Translations under genes and position numbers: made by a program | Shown here: piece after piece, positions 34,801 through 46,858 of the stretch | Numbering within the stretch: position 1 is the first letter of the stretch | Layout: every line of letters starts with the position of its first letter | Notes under the pieces: generated by a model | Seen by the model: the letters and a program-made list of their open reading frames with translations, nothing else | Told to the model about the DNA's origin: nothing | Databases searched by the model: none | Origin: Parietichytrium sp. I65-24A | Lineage: Eukaryota > Sar > Bigyra > Thraustochytrida > Thraustochytriidae | DNA: 64,000 nucleotides | Direction: 5' to 3' | Assembly (NCBI GenBank): GCA_012862575.1 | Contig: BLSF01000076.1 | Span: 116,421 to 180,420 of the forward strand

Positions 34801-37800
34801 AAAATTGATTTTGAGCATATGGGAGTCGCGCCATCGAGCGGTGCCGCGGGATTCCCTGGAGTACGTCCTTCCAAGCGATAATCTCACGCTTGGGGGTCAC
34901 GTTGTGTAAGCAAAGTGCAGCTGTTGCAGACCCCAACCAACGGCGTGTTCGAAGACGGTCGTCACAAGACTTGATTCGCCGGTTCAAACCTCAGCAACGA
35001 CGCCAGATTCTCTTGAAGTGCGAACGAATGAGACCCGATGAGCCAGCCTCTATCAGGCCCATGACAACTCAACTCAAGTTGGGATCAGCCCGAGAGTCCA
35101 TCCAGGGTGTTTCCTGACACGCATCACCCGAGACGAAGCTCGCAGCTCCAACAAGCAAAATGGGGACCACAAACCAAGATCGGCGTTCCAGAGAGATACT
35201 CGTGCTGTCCATTCTCGCTTTCTCCCACTTTACTTCCTCTCTACCTCGTGGATGCTTGCTTGCGCGGCCCATGCTACCGAGAGACACACAGACAGAAGAA
35301 GAGCAAGCATGAAGAACAAAACATGACGAGGTTGGATTGCGCCGTTATTCTGCTCCTAAGAGAGCAAAACTGGCCAAGACGCTCGCGTCCAGCGCACTTG
35401 TCAGGGATCCTTCGATGTTTCGATCCCATTCGTGACGGCACGGCTGTCGGACCTGCGCAAGTGCGTCGAGCGGCATTTGACTTGAAAGCGTAGAAAAAAA
35501 GGCAGCGGATTACGAAAACACAACCAGAAACGATGGCGACAGCAGCGCAAGGAGCAGAAAGAGCCCGGCTCTCAATTTAGCCCGAGACGGCCCTATGCCC
35601 ACGAGACGTTGGAACGCGCGAGAGCTAGCAGTGACGTTCTGGGACGAGATCCACAGTGGAAAGTTATGGACGTCAACAAGCAAGTCCTTCTTGCCATTCG
35701 CGTTTGTCGTGAACTTGCATCTTCTCCTTCCCCTTTTCAGTTTCTCTTACAGTTTCTTTTCCTCTTCCATTTTATCGCGACAACGTTGACAAGTCGCTTC
35801 GCACAGTCGACCACCATGGACCTGGCGTTCGCACTAATCGCGGATGTAGTTGCGATGGGATGGGATGACGCATATATTTATGACATTGCAAGTAAACAAA
35901 GTACGGCGCTTCCACTCTCCCTTCCTCGACTTTTTAACTAAAATAATCAAACCAAACTTCGGGTCAAGCCAGGTCAAGCGGGCCGGCTTTCATATACGTG
36001 ACCTGTCCTTTTGCATCCGGTTGCTCGGGACGAGCTATGGATTCCTCTTTTCCACAGTCCGCTCGCTTGTCTTATTTCTTTTCGAATAAACATACTATGT
36101 TCATATCTATATCTATTGAAGTATATTTATACACAACAAACCTTTGTGCAAGCGACTGGCAGCTCCCTTGTCTGGTGGCAAGGCAGTGCAATCGAGTGAC
36201 AGTCTTCTCCGGCGACTGGCTGGCTGCCGGACGTAGTGCAATTGGAAAAAGCTTCTAATTTTTATTTTCTCCAAGCTATTCCTTTTCTCTTTTGGCACAA
36301 TACGTCACCTTCTTTTCAGTCGATTGATTGATTCATTGATTGATCAAATAATTTACAGTAGTCAAAATCGCCAACGAATGATTGAACTTAGCGATTGATG
36401 TGCAGAATCTAATTGGGATGAGGCCAATAAATGACAAAACCACTGTCTTAGCTGCGGTAGGCTCTAGACTAGAGTACAGTGTGATCTTGTTCATGCTCAT
36501 TGAATGTTCATTGAAGAGAGCGCCAACTTGTGTGGGAGAGGGGCACCACCCTCTTCTTTCTTCCTCGGATTCCGAATTCGTATACAAGACACTTAGAAGA
36601 AAATCTCAATTTCCAGAGATTTCCTTTTTGGTTCCTGCAAATCGAAAAAGTCTCTCTTATGAACCTTTTGTACCCTTTTGCAGCACTCACAGTCATCATA
36701 AGCTGTTGAATAAACCCTGGCTGTCTTCGCCACACCTTCTCTGAATACTATTGTTTTTTGCGAATAATTCGTACCGGACGCGACCGCAAACACGATTGAC
36801 TACCCCTTCCTCTTCCTTCTCTTCCCATTCTACTTGACTAGGTAGGAAACGTCATAAGCATAAAAATCAATAAATTATTAAATTTGCAATTTGCATGTTT
36901 TGACTGTGAGTGAAACGCACTCATTTCCAGCACCGGGTTGTTGAACGCGAGTGAGTGAGTGCAGATTCGACACTATCGAAATCATTCTCAGCAACCTTAA
37001 AAGTGACGTGAAAGATGCTCGTTTTACTTTTTTCTTCTTTCGCACCCAAGACCCACGTGACCCAAACAAACCACGTACACATGTCCGTAACTGGAAATGC
37101 CGCTCCGCTACAAAGAAGTCAGAGAGGTTTGTAGTGAAGAGAAAAAGAGAAAGCTAAAAGAGTGTATATAGAAACAGATGAGAGGAGAAGACAAAGCGTA
37201 GATTCCCAGACCGGCAGAGCCAAGGGGAACCTTTCCCGTTCTCTTTCCTTACGATTCGCGGGGTGCATATTATGAACACATACACATCCATATACATGCC
37301 ACGTTAATCGGTCGCGACCAAACGTAGAAAAGAAACACACACACACACATAGTGCAACACAGCATCATCATCACCATGGAGCACAATCGATTGCAACTTG
37401 CAACTTGCACTGTTACGCAATCGCGGAGCGGATCGGGTAGGCACAGGATGCAAGTGGTGTTCCCCGGCTACACACGCGGGTGCCCCTCCGTGTAAGCGGT
37501 AGGAAGGTTTGAATGAGGGAATGAGGGAATGTGTGCAGCATCCGTGACAAGTGACTCGCAATTGATTGCTCACTGCCAGTGCAATGCTCATCGTTGGTGA
37601 GTGAGAGTGAGAAAGAAGCCCAGCGGCCTGGAGACGAGCTCTATTACCTGCCTGTGTGCGAAGGATCGTAGGATAGGAGATGACGCCGCGGATGCTCACT
37701 GTCAGTAAGAAATTCGTATTATTTGAGTACGTGGTCAGCGGAGAAGAAGTGGAAGAAGAAGAAGAAAAGAACGCGCAGATCACCTTGTGCGTTCTCGATC

Positions 37801-38311
37801 ATTCGACATGTGAGCTCTGGGGCCCAATTTCTCCGACCGAAGGATCGGGAACGACGATCGATTCGCATGTGAAAACAGAATTTCCCTCACTTGTCGTTGA
37901 CAAAGCAATCGTTATTCGCGGCCGCGCACGGTTTTGGTCGGCGGCCATAGCGGGCGTTGCTACCGTCTTGGCTCGCGAGGTTTCAAGATGCTACGAAAGG
38001 AAAGACCAAAGGAGCGTACTGTGGCCCAGTAGCGGATGTGGTTCTGCTTTACCCATGCCGAGAAGTGGCGCATCAGAGACGGAGAAGAGAAAGCTCCCGC
38101 TCCCGCGCTAGTGAGGGCCATTTTTTAAACGATCAAGATTTCCATAGCTCTCCACCCGTCAATCTGCATCGGGGTGTCCCACGATCAAGTCACGGAGATG
38201 GAGGCAATCAATCTGCGTAAGAGATATGCCAAGTTCGAGCTCGCCCTCCGACACTCTCATCGGGCGATCGAACGAGCTCGCCACTTGTGCTCCCGTGCCG
38301 TGCTCCGAGCA

Positions 38312-38333
38312 GATGAATGAATGAATGAATGAA
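38312..38333. repeat. ATGA tetranucleotide microsatellite
   Basis: Five perfect copies of a 4-base unit. Confidence 0.85.
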
Positions 38334-39106
38334 TATCTTGGATACTGAGGGGCAGCAGTATGGATATATAAAAGCGCGGGGACGATTATCTTGCGAAGGG
38401 TATCTTCAAAAGAGCTGCGCGATGAAATTTCCGAACAAATGGGATTGCGAATGCTGAATAGTGAGCGGCATTCTGGCATACATATGTGGAGGACGACGGG
38501 GAAGAGACGGACAGTGAGCACCGGTATTCAACCCTAGCCCCCATCTTCAGGCTTGCTTCCCATCGATAGAGAGGCTCTGTGGCCCATGTCGAGCTTGTAC
38601 GTACTAAGACTTAAGGTACAGCACGCGAGAAGCAAAAAGATCAGCGAGCAATGCAATTCAATCCAAGATGGCCGCAAGCAGAATCGAAACTCGAAGGTTG
38701 CGCGGATCGACCTAAAGGAGTGAGAAGGAAGAAAGAAACAGACAGACAAGCAGAGAGAGAAAGAGAGAGATAGTCCAACAGAGAGCTGCCCCCTGGAGCT
38801 GCGTTTAGAACGCGGCATCAGGGTTCTCACGCTGCTCGAGGGCGGGTACCTGTTGCTGTCTTGGAGACTCGCAGCTTGGTAGTGCCCCTTCGAGATGAAC
38901 TCGTCACAGCGAGACTCCAACGCCGGGAGCTGGGAATATGACATGAGTTTGGATCTCATGCCTCATTCTTTACCTGTGAGTTGACTCGTTCGCCAATATG
39001 CGGCGACCTTTATGTTTCGACTTTGCTTTCCAATATGCTGACCAACACGTGCGCACCTTTCGCCGCGGCTGCCTCGCCCGGTTTCCGTTTCTTTAATTCC
39101 TAGAAC

Positions 39107-40726
39107 ATGGATGGGTCCATGCCCCCTCTAGTAAGTGCGCCTTTGCGACGAACGACCCTCCAGGCAGACCTCACCACTAACGGCAAGAGCTTCCATTGTT
39201 GAAAGCTAAATCAAAACTTTGGTGGCCAAGACTGGGGCGAGTACGGACTCTCTAATCGCCTGCAACGCACGCTCTTCACGTTTGACAGCACCAAACCACT
39301 CTTTGGCTCGCCAAAGAAGCAGACGACTCATTTCTCGAACGCGCTGCAAAACGCTAGCCGACTTGTGGCGTTGCCGCTTGACCATTCGAGACTCGAGGGC
39401 GACAATCAACCCAAGCTGTTCGCTCCATCGCTTGGCAACAAAGCGGCTTCGTTGAGCTCGGGCAGCGTCTGGGCAAAAAGGGCGCCTGCAGTCGGCGATG
39501 GAACGTGCGAGATGACCTTGGTCAATACACTGTCTCCGAAGCAGCAGGCGCCCAAGTTCCGAAGCAGCCTCGAGCCTCCTGAAAGGGGAACTTATGCCGA
39601 TATGTTCAAATCCGCATCGCCGCATGCAGCTACCAACCGTCAAGCGGGATCCGGAGCGGACTCGCCCAAGAGCCAGTCGTCGCAGCAGGGGATGCGCTGG
39701 AGTTCCCCCACCCCGGAGCCTCGCAAAACCGTCCAAATGGGGCCCAAGAGAGTGCCCGGAAACAAAGCCGATTGCCAGGGAAGACCACCAGTGCACCCTC
39801 GCGGGCCGCAACGGTCTCCAAAGGGGTCAGCCGCCGCGCCGAGTGACATTCCGTTCCGCTTCAGTAGGTCTTCGTCCGTGTCTAGCATATCAGCCGCTTC
39901 TGCTGACTCGGACTCGGTATGGTCCTCGAGCTCCACGAAATCGCACTCATCGCACTCGTCGCACTTGATGCTGAGCAGCATCTACGCTCGAGTAGGCTCG
40001 GCTCGCTCAGAGCCAAACCACACGCCTGACGCAGTGGAGCTCATGAAGGAGATCACCTCTGTGAAAGAATTTGCAAACGATGGGTTTGGGCTCGTGCCGG
40101 TCGCTAATCAGTTCACGCGACGGGAGAGGTACGAGAACCCGGCCGCGGAAGGGCCTACATTCGTGGACCCTGCGCTGCCTGGAGACGGACAAGCCACCAT
40201 CCTCGCCGCCATGAGATTCAAAAACGGGAGGCTAGGACTTTACCAAAGCACCGCCAATGACCCCAGCTCGGGGAGGAGCTGGGAGGCATTGCTGCAAGAA
40301 CACCGCAGCCGCAGCCAGGCGCTCAAGGTCGTCATCACGATGGACGGTGGCGAGGACCTAGGCACGTTGGTCAGCGTCCGGGAGTTCCCACTGACGCCAG
40401 GGTTTCCCGAGGCGCCGTACATGCCTCTTCTGCGGATCGCCACCGCTGAGGACAACCAACTCATGGAGACCCGGCGTCGACAGGAGGTGGAGATCTTAAA
40501 GAAGTGCGTCGAGCTGACGCAGAGAGACACGGGCTTGCTCTCGACACTAAAGGGCAAAGTCACGTTTGAACGCGTGGAGCTTCAAATGGACGGCGGGCGG
40601 CTCATCCTCTTCGGCACATTTGTGACGAGGCTTAACTGGAACGTCTTCACCAGACGCGTGTATGACTTTTGCTTGCGAAAGTTTGCAATTCAAACCCGCG
40701 TCTGGATCCAGCGCCGCACGATGTAG
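39107..40726 (+). CDS. PSP1 C-terminal domain protein, two exons
   Basis: Exon 1 (39107-39130) is only 24 bases and encodes MDGSMPPL. A 75-base intron (39131-39205) has GTAAGT donor, a CACTAAC branch-point-like word and a TTGAAAG acceptor, and exon 2 runs 39206-40726. The spliced protein is 514 residues. Exon 2 is open from its first base but lacks an initiating ATG where coding begins, which requires the upstream exon. The N-terminal 250 residues are disordered, S/P/K-rich (SSSVSSISAASADSDS; a KSHSSHSSH repeat). The C-terminal portion from about 275 is folded and ends with a PSP1 signature (VTFERVELQMDGGRLILFGT, VTRLNWNVFTRRVYDF, then QTRVWIQ). PSP1-domain proteins act in diverse signalling/RNA contexts; the role here is unknown. 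Confidence 0.8.
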
Positions 40727-42633
40727 TCCTGTCTCTGCGCCGGCACAAATAAATACGCATATATATATACATCCACATATCCATCATCGAGAACGGTCCC
40801 AAAGAATTGCGAAGTTTTAAGACCACTTCGCCAAACTCGGCCACGCGCATACAACACATAAGATACCATATAAATGTCAAATCGAATTATCCATCGGACC
40901 AGCTCTTCGCTGTTTGTTGCATGCCCAATCCCACGCCGGAACTTGTGCATTGCGTCTTCGTCATCTTGGTTCTTGAAGATCCTCTCCTCAGCTAGAACCT
41001 GCGCATGGCTGTCTTGGTCGCGCGCGAATAGTTCTCCGATGAAGAACCTGCGCTCGTACGATCGTCTCCACCTTCGATGCCTCATCTACAGCGCCAGAAC
41101 GAACTGTGCAGTGTGCAAGTACTGCTCGACCTGTGGCCGATTGGCATGAATGGCACAGCGATGTAGACAGCCAAAGAAGAACCCAAGCAAGAACCCTTTA
41201 AACAAGTCTCCAACCAACTCAATGCACACCTGGCTCCTCCATTCGCCCCTTCATTCGACGAAGATCGAAAGACAATGCATCGAGCAAAGCATCTCACCTG
41301 ATCATGATCATGATCACGATCAGTAAGTGAAGCCACGAAGTGAGAGCGTAAACAAACCCTATCGGAAGGTGGGGTGGATCACGATCACGCCGTGCCGTTT
41401 GCGGAACCCAATTTGCGGAACCCAAATTATCAGTCAGAATCAGGTTCAGCTAACAGCTAATTATCTTTGGTCGGAAAGAATTGCAGTAGTCAGCGACTAA
41501 TGTATCTCAAGAGTCACTCCCTTAGATTCTTCTGGCTCCTTTGCGGCTAGGGTTGGGGGTAACGAACGGCACAGGTACGAATTCCGTTGACAGAGACGCG
41601 AGCCTCTGAGTAGGCGATTTGTCTAAGGGGGTGGTACCACCGGCTAGTCGGTGCGGAAATGGGCAAGCGTTACGCAGTTTTATAGCGCTCAACTAGGCAA
41701 TTGGCGAGTCGATACGGCTTTTTTGCATTCATTCGATCATCTCTTTTCGAAGTTTATTTACAGTCAAAGAAGATTGATGGAGTGAATCCTTGGTAAATTT
41801 GTAATTGAAGAAGAAAAAGGTTGAGCTTTTTTGCGATTTCTAAAAAAAAATAGTAAATCCTTCAAAAAACACCACTCGGACTCTCCACCTCCACGTGCAG
41901 GCAGAGAAAGTGCGCACGTGAGTACTACTCTAGCTAGTAGAGCACTCATGACTAATGCACAGCTAGCTAGTAGCTGTTCAGAGCAATTCCGACGTTGGAG
42001 CCTTCCACGGGCAGGCACTGGCAAGCATCCGATAGAGCTTGAAAGCGCAGTTTCAGTTTCTTGTTCGATATAATTTCTTCATTCGATCGAGTCGACTGAC
42101 AATTTATTTAAATTATTAAAACTGACTGTGAACAAAGTTCGCGAAAGCAGAATCAGCTTTTGCACTTTTTGCACGTTCTCTCATGAGTTAATGAGCGGCG
42201 GTAGCACTGGGGTGGAGAAACTCCTACCCGATAGCTATCTAGTGCCTAATGACCACTAGTGGCGAGTGAGTGGGGGGCAGTGTGTCCAACACGTAGCTAC
42301 CACTAACGCAGGCACTAGTGAAACAGCTGGTACGCGCCCGTACGTGAACTTTAAAATTCGTCTCACATTTCTCACTGTCAAACTGTGAAATTCGGAAAGA
42401 AGAAAGAAAGAAAGAAAGAAGGATAAGAAAGAAAGAAAAGCAAAGCTCCTTTTTTAGAACCAAAAAAGGCGAGAAGTGAGAAGCGGAAAGCAGAGCCTTA
42501 TTGGAGCAAAGCAGCCCGCTCATAGTCGCGGACTCTCTTGGTTGGAGAGGGTCGACTTTGATACGCGAAACGTGTGGAGCAGGAACGGCGAGGATTTGAT
42601 TGAAATTGAGAAGGTTTTGCGTGCGTGGGGAAG
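40727..42633. other. Intergenic region
   Basis: Between PSP1 and Serinc, both on plus. No gene seen. A TGATCATGATCATGATCA palindromic repeat lies at about 41300-41320, and several GCTAGCTAGTAG words lie at 41930-41975. The GAAA-rich purine tract at about 42396-42440 is in the Serinc leader. Confidence 0.5.
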
Positions 42634-44055
42634 ATGGGGCTTGTAATGTCGGCGCTGTGCTGCACGTGCCAGGCGGTCTCTTGTGCTTGTTCGATTGCGG
42701 GATGCTGCTTCTCAGCAGCAACTGCTGCGGCAGGTGGGATTTCCACGACGATGTCGAAATACATGAGCATTCTGATGCTTGGGCTCATCACGGTGGCGTG
42801 CTTGGTGATCAGGTACACGGCGGACGACTGGAATGTCTCGATCAGTGGGTTTGAGCTATCAATTTGCTCCTCGAATCTCGACCCGACAGAAACTTATGAT
42901 GTGTACGCATACTGCAAAGGCGACAACGCAGTATACCGCATCAGCGTGGGGCTGATCGCGCTTTACACGCTGGTCCTCGTTTTGAGCATATTGAGCACAA
43001 GTTTTCATCGGGGCTTTTGGTTCTTCAAGATTCTCATTCTCCTCGGAGCGTGCGTGGGAATGCTCTTTGTTCCTCCTGAGAATTTTGACACGGAGGGCTA
43101 CATTTGGGCGTCTCGGATTTCCTCGATGCTATTCATAATCGTGCAGCTCTTTCTGATTCTCGGGTTTGCCTACGACTGGAACGACAAGTGGGTCGCAAAC
43201 AGCGAGATGAATGAGAGTACTGGAGGTTGCTGGCTGACATTTCTCCTGATATGCGCTGCTGGCCTGTACATCGTTTCAGTGGTTGGAGTCGCTCTTCTTT
43301 ATACATACTACTCGAGCTGCAGCATCGGCCCTGCAGTTACGACGATCACTCTCATTGCTATCCTTGTCATTACAGTACTCACTCTCTTTCGGGATAGACT
43401 AACTGGAGAACCTGGAGCAGTGCTTCCAGCTGCCGTGATCAGTGCATACATCACCTATCTGGCTTGGTCTGCACTGGACAACAATGCTGATCAGAACTGC
43501 AGACCAATAGAGTCTGATGACAGTCCCGGCGCTCTCGCAGTGGGAATTTTCATTGCCGCAATCTCTATGATGTGGGTTGCAAATCAGTCTGCGGGGAGCG
43601 CAAGCTCCTTTCTACACGGTGGCAAAGGTGCATCAAGTGCCCCAGCTGCCCAGCCGCAACCTTTGCTTTACGAAGTCGGTGACGGTAGGTCTGCAGAAGC
43701 CATGCGGAGAGAACAAGAAGCCGCGCGCCAAGCAGTGGCTCCACAGAGTGACGACGAATCTTTCCTGGGAGAAAGGTGGAACGTTGTGTGTTTCTATCTG
43801 ATCATGATCATTTCTACTATGTACATGTCCATGGTTCTCACCAATTGGGGCGCGTCCGAGACGAACAGCGATGAAAACATCGGGAACGGTCAGATGTGGG
43901 TCAAAATTATTTCCCAATGGCTGACAATTCTGCTGTTCCTCTGGACTGTGATCGCCCCCGCGATTTTGAAAAATAGAGACTTTTCGGCACCTGAACCGGT
44001 CCGCTCCACTCGCACCGCACGCTCCGCAGCAGGAACGTCGGTTGCACGCGTTTAA
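42634..44055 (+). CDS. Serine incorporator (Serinc/TDE1) family membrane protein
   Basis: Protein of 473 residues beginning MGLVMSALCCTCQAVSCACS, the cysteine-rich N-terminus typical of the family, followed by about ten membrane helices. Family segments are visible in order: ILMLGLITVACLVIRY, YRISVGLIALYTLVL, RGFWFFKILILLGACVG with PPENF, VQLFLILGFAYDWNDKW, and YITYLAWSAL. A charged cytosolic loop at about 325-390 precedes the last helices (NVVCFYLIMIISTMYMSMVL). Serincs are eukaryotic membrane proteins proposed to aid serine supply to phospholipid/sphingolipid synthesis and shown for some members to scramble lipids. The ATG at 42634 is the first in a frame otherwise opened by GTG. It converges with the aminotransferase gene, 228 bases between stops. 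Confidence 0.93.
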   Translation: MGLVMSALCCTCQAVSCACSIAGCCFSAATAAAGGISTTMSKYMSILMLGLITVACLVIRYTADDWNVSISGFELSICSSNLDPTETYDVYAYCKGDNAVYRISVGLIALYTLVLVLSILSTSFHRGFWFFKILILLGACVGMLFVPPENFDTEGYIWASRISSMLFIIVQLFLILGFAYDWNDKWVANSEMNESTGGCWLTFLLICAAGLYIVSVVGVALLYTYYSSCSIGPAVTTITLIAILVITVLTLFRDRLTGEPGAVLPAAVISAYITYLAWSALDNNADQNCRPIESDDSPGALAVGIFIAAISMMWVANQSAGSASSFLHGGKGASSAPAAQPQPLLYEVGDGRSAEAMRREQEAARQAVAPQSDDESFLGERWNVVCFYLIMIISTMYMSMVLTNWGASETNSDENIGNGQMWVKIISQWLTILLFLWTVIAPAILKNRDFSAPEPVRSTRTARSAAGTSVARV

Positions 44056-44283
44056 GCGCGAGCGTTCAGATTAATATTGAGTGATTCGTGACGAGTATCA
44101 TTTCTAGACTGAAGGCTCAATTTCCGCCGCGCCGTTTTGCATGTATATCTTAGATGAAACAAACAGATTCTTTTGCATCTTCATTGAAAAACATCCAGCT
44201 CTCTAGCTGCCAGAGTGGAGACCAAGAATCTTGAAGAGAAGATATGTTTTTAAAATAAATCAATGGTTTTTACATCACTCCTT

Positions 44284-45540
44284 CTATTTATTCTTCAACA
44301 GTCTCGCAAACCGCTCGAGCGCATCGTTCATCTGCTGCTCAGTCGCCGTGGAGAAAGAAACCCTCACGTAGGGGTTGTCAATGCCTTGAGGCTGAAAGTT
44401 GACTCCGGCAACAACCAGAACACCTTCTTTCTCGATGAGCTCCTGGCACAGAGCAGCAGACCCCTCGATGTCGTTCACACGAATCCAGAAGAACATCCCG
44501 GCGTCCGGTTCACGCCACGTACAAAGGCCGGTGAGATGCTTCTCGAGAGCTGCGACAAATTTTTGTTTCTGGCTCTTGTAAAACTCAATCACATCAAGGA
44601 CATGGGAATGGAATCCGTCTAGAGCGTCTCCGTCTCTTCCCCAATGTTTGAAGAGTGCATTTGCAACTCCCTGAGACACACCGCTAGTGTGCAGCGAGGT
44701 GGCCTGCATGTGCAGCACAACTTGATCAACAATCTCCTTTGGCCCCGTCATAAAGCCGAGACGAAGACCGCTGGATAGGATCTTCGAAAAGCTGTCAAAG
44801 CGCACAACGCGAGCGTCCTCATCCATCGAGTAGAGGCTGGGGAACCACTCCTTGCGGAACTGCAGAAAGTAGTAGGGGTCGTCTTCCAAAACGAGAAGGT
44901 CGTGGTCCTGCGCCACCTTATACAGCTCCTTGCGGCGCTCAAGGTCGATGGAAATCCCGGTGGGGTTTGACCCAGTCGGGATAGTGTAGAGCACCTTTGG
45001 CTTTTTCTTGCCATCCGAGGGGGACCAGTTGTCCAGGATACTGCGTAGATGGCTCGGCAGAATGCCATTGTCATCCGTCTTCACCGATACCAAGTTGCAG
45101 CCCCAAGTCTTTAGAAATGCTAAACTACCAGAGTAAGTAAAGTCCTCAAGCAAAAGTGAGTCTTCGTTCTCCAAAACGAGTTCAAAAGTCTTTGTGAGAG
45201 CATCCTGCGAGCCAGTCGTCATCAAAATCGACTGGGCTGCTGTCTTGGCTGCTACTTCGCCATGATACCGTCTTTGTAGCTTTTCAAGCTCCTCAAGCAG
45301 GGAAGGCAGGCCGTTTGTGTTTGAGTACTGCAATGCTTTCTCAAACTCTGGCACTTGAACTTGCGCCCCATCGCGCAACCGTAAAGTCATTTCTGTCAGC
45401 GGAAATGTGTTTGCGTTTGGCATGCCCCCGCCCAGGGAGATGACCCCGGGCCGGCTCAGCAACGGCTGTAGGGCGCGGATAGGGCTGGGTCTGCGCAGCT
45501 GACTGCGCTGAGTAAAGTACTTTGCATATCGCCCGGACAT
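44284..45540 (-). CDS. PLP aminotransferase, kynurenine/alpha-aminoadipate type
   Basis: Fold type I, class I/II aminotransferase of 418 residues, start ATG at 45540 (MSGRYAKYF). The predicted pyridoxal-phosphate lysine is Lys253 in DSFSKILSSGLRLGF. The phosphate/cofactor segments TTGSQDALTK (about 108-117), TIPTGSNPTG (186-195) and LVLEDDPYYFLQF (216-228) are intact, and so is the C-terminal substrate-binding segment NPYVRVSFS. The N-terminal ISLGGGMPNANTFPL is typical of AADAT/ARO8-like enzymes, which transaminate 2-aminoadipate, kynurenine or aromatic/branched amino acids with 2-oxoglutarate. Substrate preference cannot be told from sequence by eye. The stop codon lies in AATAAATAG, so a polyadenylation-like word overlaps the end. 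Confidence 0.9.
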   Translation of the reverse strand: MSGRYAKYFTQRSQLRRPSPIRALQPLLSRPGVISLGGGMPNANTFPLTEMTLRLRDGAQVQVPEFEKALQYSNTNGLPSLLEELEKLQRRYHGEVAAKTAAQSILMTTGSQDALTKTFELVLENEDSLLLEDFTYSGSLAFLKTWGCNLVSVKTDDNGILPSHLRSILDNWSPSDGKKKPKVLYTIPTGSNPTGISIDLERRKELYKVAQDHDLLVLEDDPYYFLQFRKEWFPSLYSMDEDARVVRFDSFSKILSSGLRLGFMTGPKEIVDQVVLHMQATSLHTSGVSQGVANALFKHWGRDGDALDGFHSHVLDVIEFYKSQKQKFVAALEKHLTGLCTWREPDAGMFFWIRVNDIEGSAALCQELIEKEGVLVVAGVNFQPQGIDNPYVRVSFSTATEQQMNDALERFARLLKNK

Positions 45541-46858
45541 TTTGCCAATCTGGCGCGAATGCGCTTTGCCTCGCGCTTCCCGGACTCTCAAACTGCTAGC
45601 ACGCGGACGGCCTTGGCGTTGTCGAAGGTCGTGTCAACAGAACACAAAACTCGTATGCACATTCGTCTCTTGTCCACAGCGATGACGTGGGCTTCTCCCC
45701 CCGAACTTAATTGTGGGCTATTATGACGCCATCCTTCGCCATCCATCCAATCAACGCTATCAACACAAAGTTTTACTGTAACTTATCGCTTCTTCTTTTG
45801 GAAGCCAAGGACTTTGTGTGTGTGTGACTTTGTGCATTCCCTTTGGCATGGCATGATCTTCTCTGCATCTGCGGTTGTTTTGGTGTGCTTTGTTTGACAG
45901 AATTCAGTAATTATTCAATTTGTTGACAGCTCAGTCTTATTTTGCGAGCGCCGAAGCGGGGGCTAGTGCTGAGTACCGCTACTTGTACTGGCGCTGGAAT
46001 TAGCTACAGCCAAGCTCCTGGGTAGAAGCAGGCAGGAGCGTGCGCGCAAACAACGCGAGCTCAGCTCGGAGATGAATCGCGCACTGCGCAGAATCTAAGT
46101 TCTGACACTGGATTCTGGATTCTTCTGCTTTGATTCTCTGTTGTTTATGAATGTTTGACCGCTGTAAAAATTTGCAGACTCGTGGACTTCGAACAAACTC
46201 GGACTTGATTTCCTTCCAAGTTCACAATTACATCTCCTCGTATCACCTTCGAGCATCTTTCAAAGCCCTCTCCAGCTACTTCACTCCCTTGTATGCCTCT
46301 AGCTAGCTGCATGCTAATACTCACAGGTACTAAACCTTTACTTACTGATTTCAATAATAAAGGAATTACTAGAGAGCCGGGCCGGCGAATAGGCTTATGT
46401 ATAGCTACAACATAGCACTTATTACCAAACTCGTATTTAGTAGTAGTAGTAGGTGGGCAGGGTAGTCACCCTCCCGACCAGGTCCCTGTGAGTGCAACAG
46501 TTCAGCGGGAAATGTGCGACCAGTCACAGTCCCAACAGTCCCTCCCTCTCGCACATTATTTCACTCACTCACTCACTCACTCACTCACTCACAACGACAA
46601 AAGTAAATTGCCGATTTGCCCGAACTTACTGTTGGGGCGCAGAGCATCGCAGAGCATCGCAGAGCTTGCATACTCGCGTACTTGCAGAACCCATTTGCCG
46701 AGTAAGTGGCCGCAAAAGGAGAGGGTTGAAAGGGTCCGCGACAGGAAAAAGCATGCCAAAGAGTGCAGGTTTTATTAAAGTTTAAACTTTAGTTTTCTCG
46801 AGCCTTGCAAAGGACTTGGTGCGGAGAAAGAGGAGAAGGAGGTTCTTGGTCGCAGGAA
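45541..46858. other. Divergent intergenic region
   Basis: Separates the aminotransferase (minus) and methyltransferase (plus). No gene seen. It includes a GAATTCAGTAATTATTCAATTTG element at about 45898, a TAGTAG repeat at 46437-46452, a TCAC microsatellite and a 10-base GCAGAGCATC triple repeat at about 46638-46667. Confidence 0.5.
46559..46592. repeat. TCAC tetranucleotide microsatellite
   Basis: Eight perfect copies of a 4-base unit, followed 45 bases later by three copies of the 10-base unit GCAGAGCATC. Confidence 0.9.

Larger units (their letters stand above)
34127..39106. other. Gene-poor region, about 5 kb
   Basis: No confident gene. Two frames are worth naming but unsupported: 35609-35941 plus (contains WKVMDVNKQVLLAIRVCREL, which looks exon-like) and 37680-38111 plus (143 codons, no family). 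A minus-strand frame 38534-38959 starts with a plausible short coding stretch (LPALESRCDEFISKGHYQAA) but soon becomes low-complexity. Also present are a 37-base direct repeat (34620/34760), an AC microsatellite (37336-37350) and an ATGA microsatellite (38312-38333). Confidence 0.45.

Noticed and set aside
34990-35020. GGTTCAAACC word suggestive of a tRNA T-arm
   Set aside because: The flanking bases do not pair and no tRNA body precedes it.
35609-35941. Possible exon containing WKVMDVNKQVLLAIRVCREL
   Set aside because: Looks partly coding but no start, partner exons or family could be identified.
37680-38111. 143-codon plus-strand open frame
   Set aside because: No recognisable domain, starts in low-complexity acid-rich sequence; insufficient support without transcript data.
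39206-39811. 201-codon minus-strand open frame
   Set aside because: Antisense of PSP1 exon 2, arginine/leucine-rich composition typical of reverse-read coding DNA.
46559-46667. TCAC and GCAGAGCATC repeats as a CRISPR-like array
   Set aside because: Units are directly adjacent without spacers and the genome is eukaryotic; these are microsatellites.
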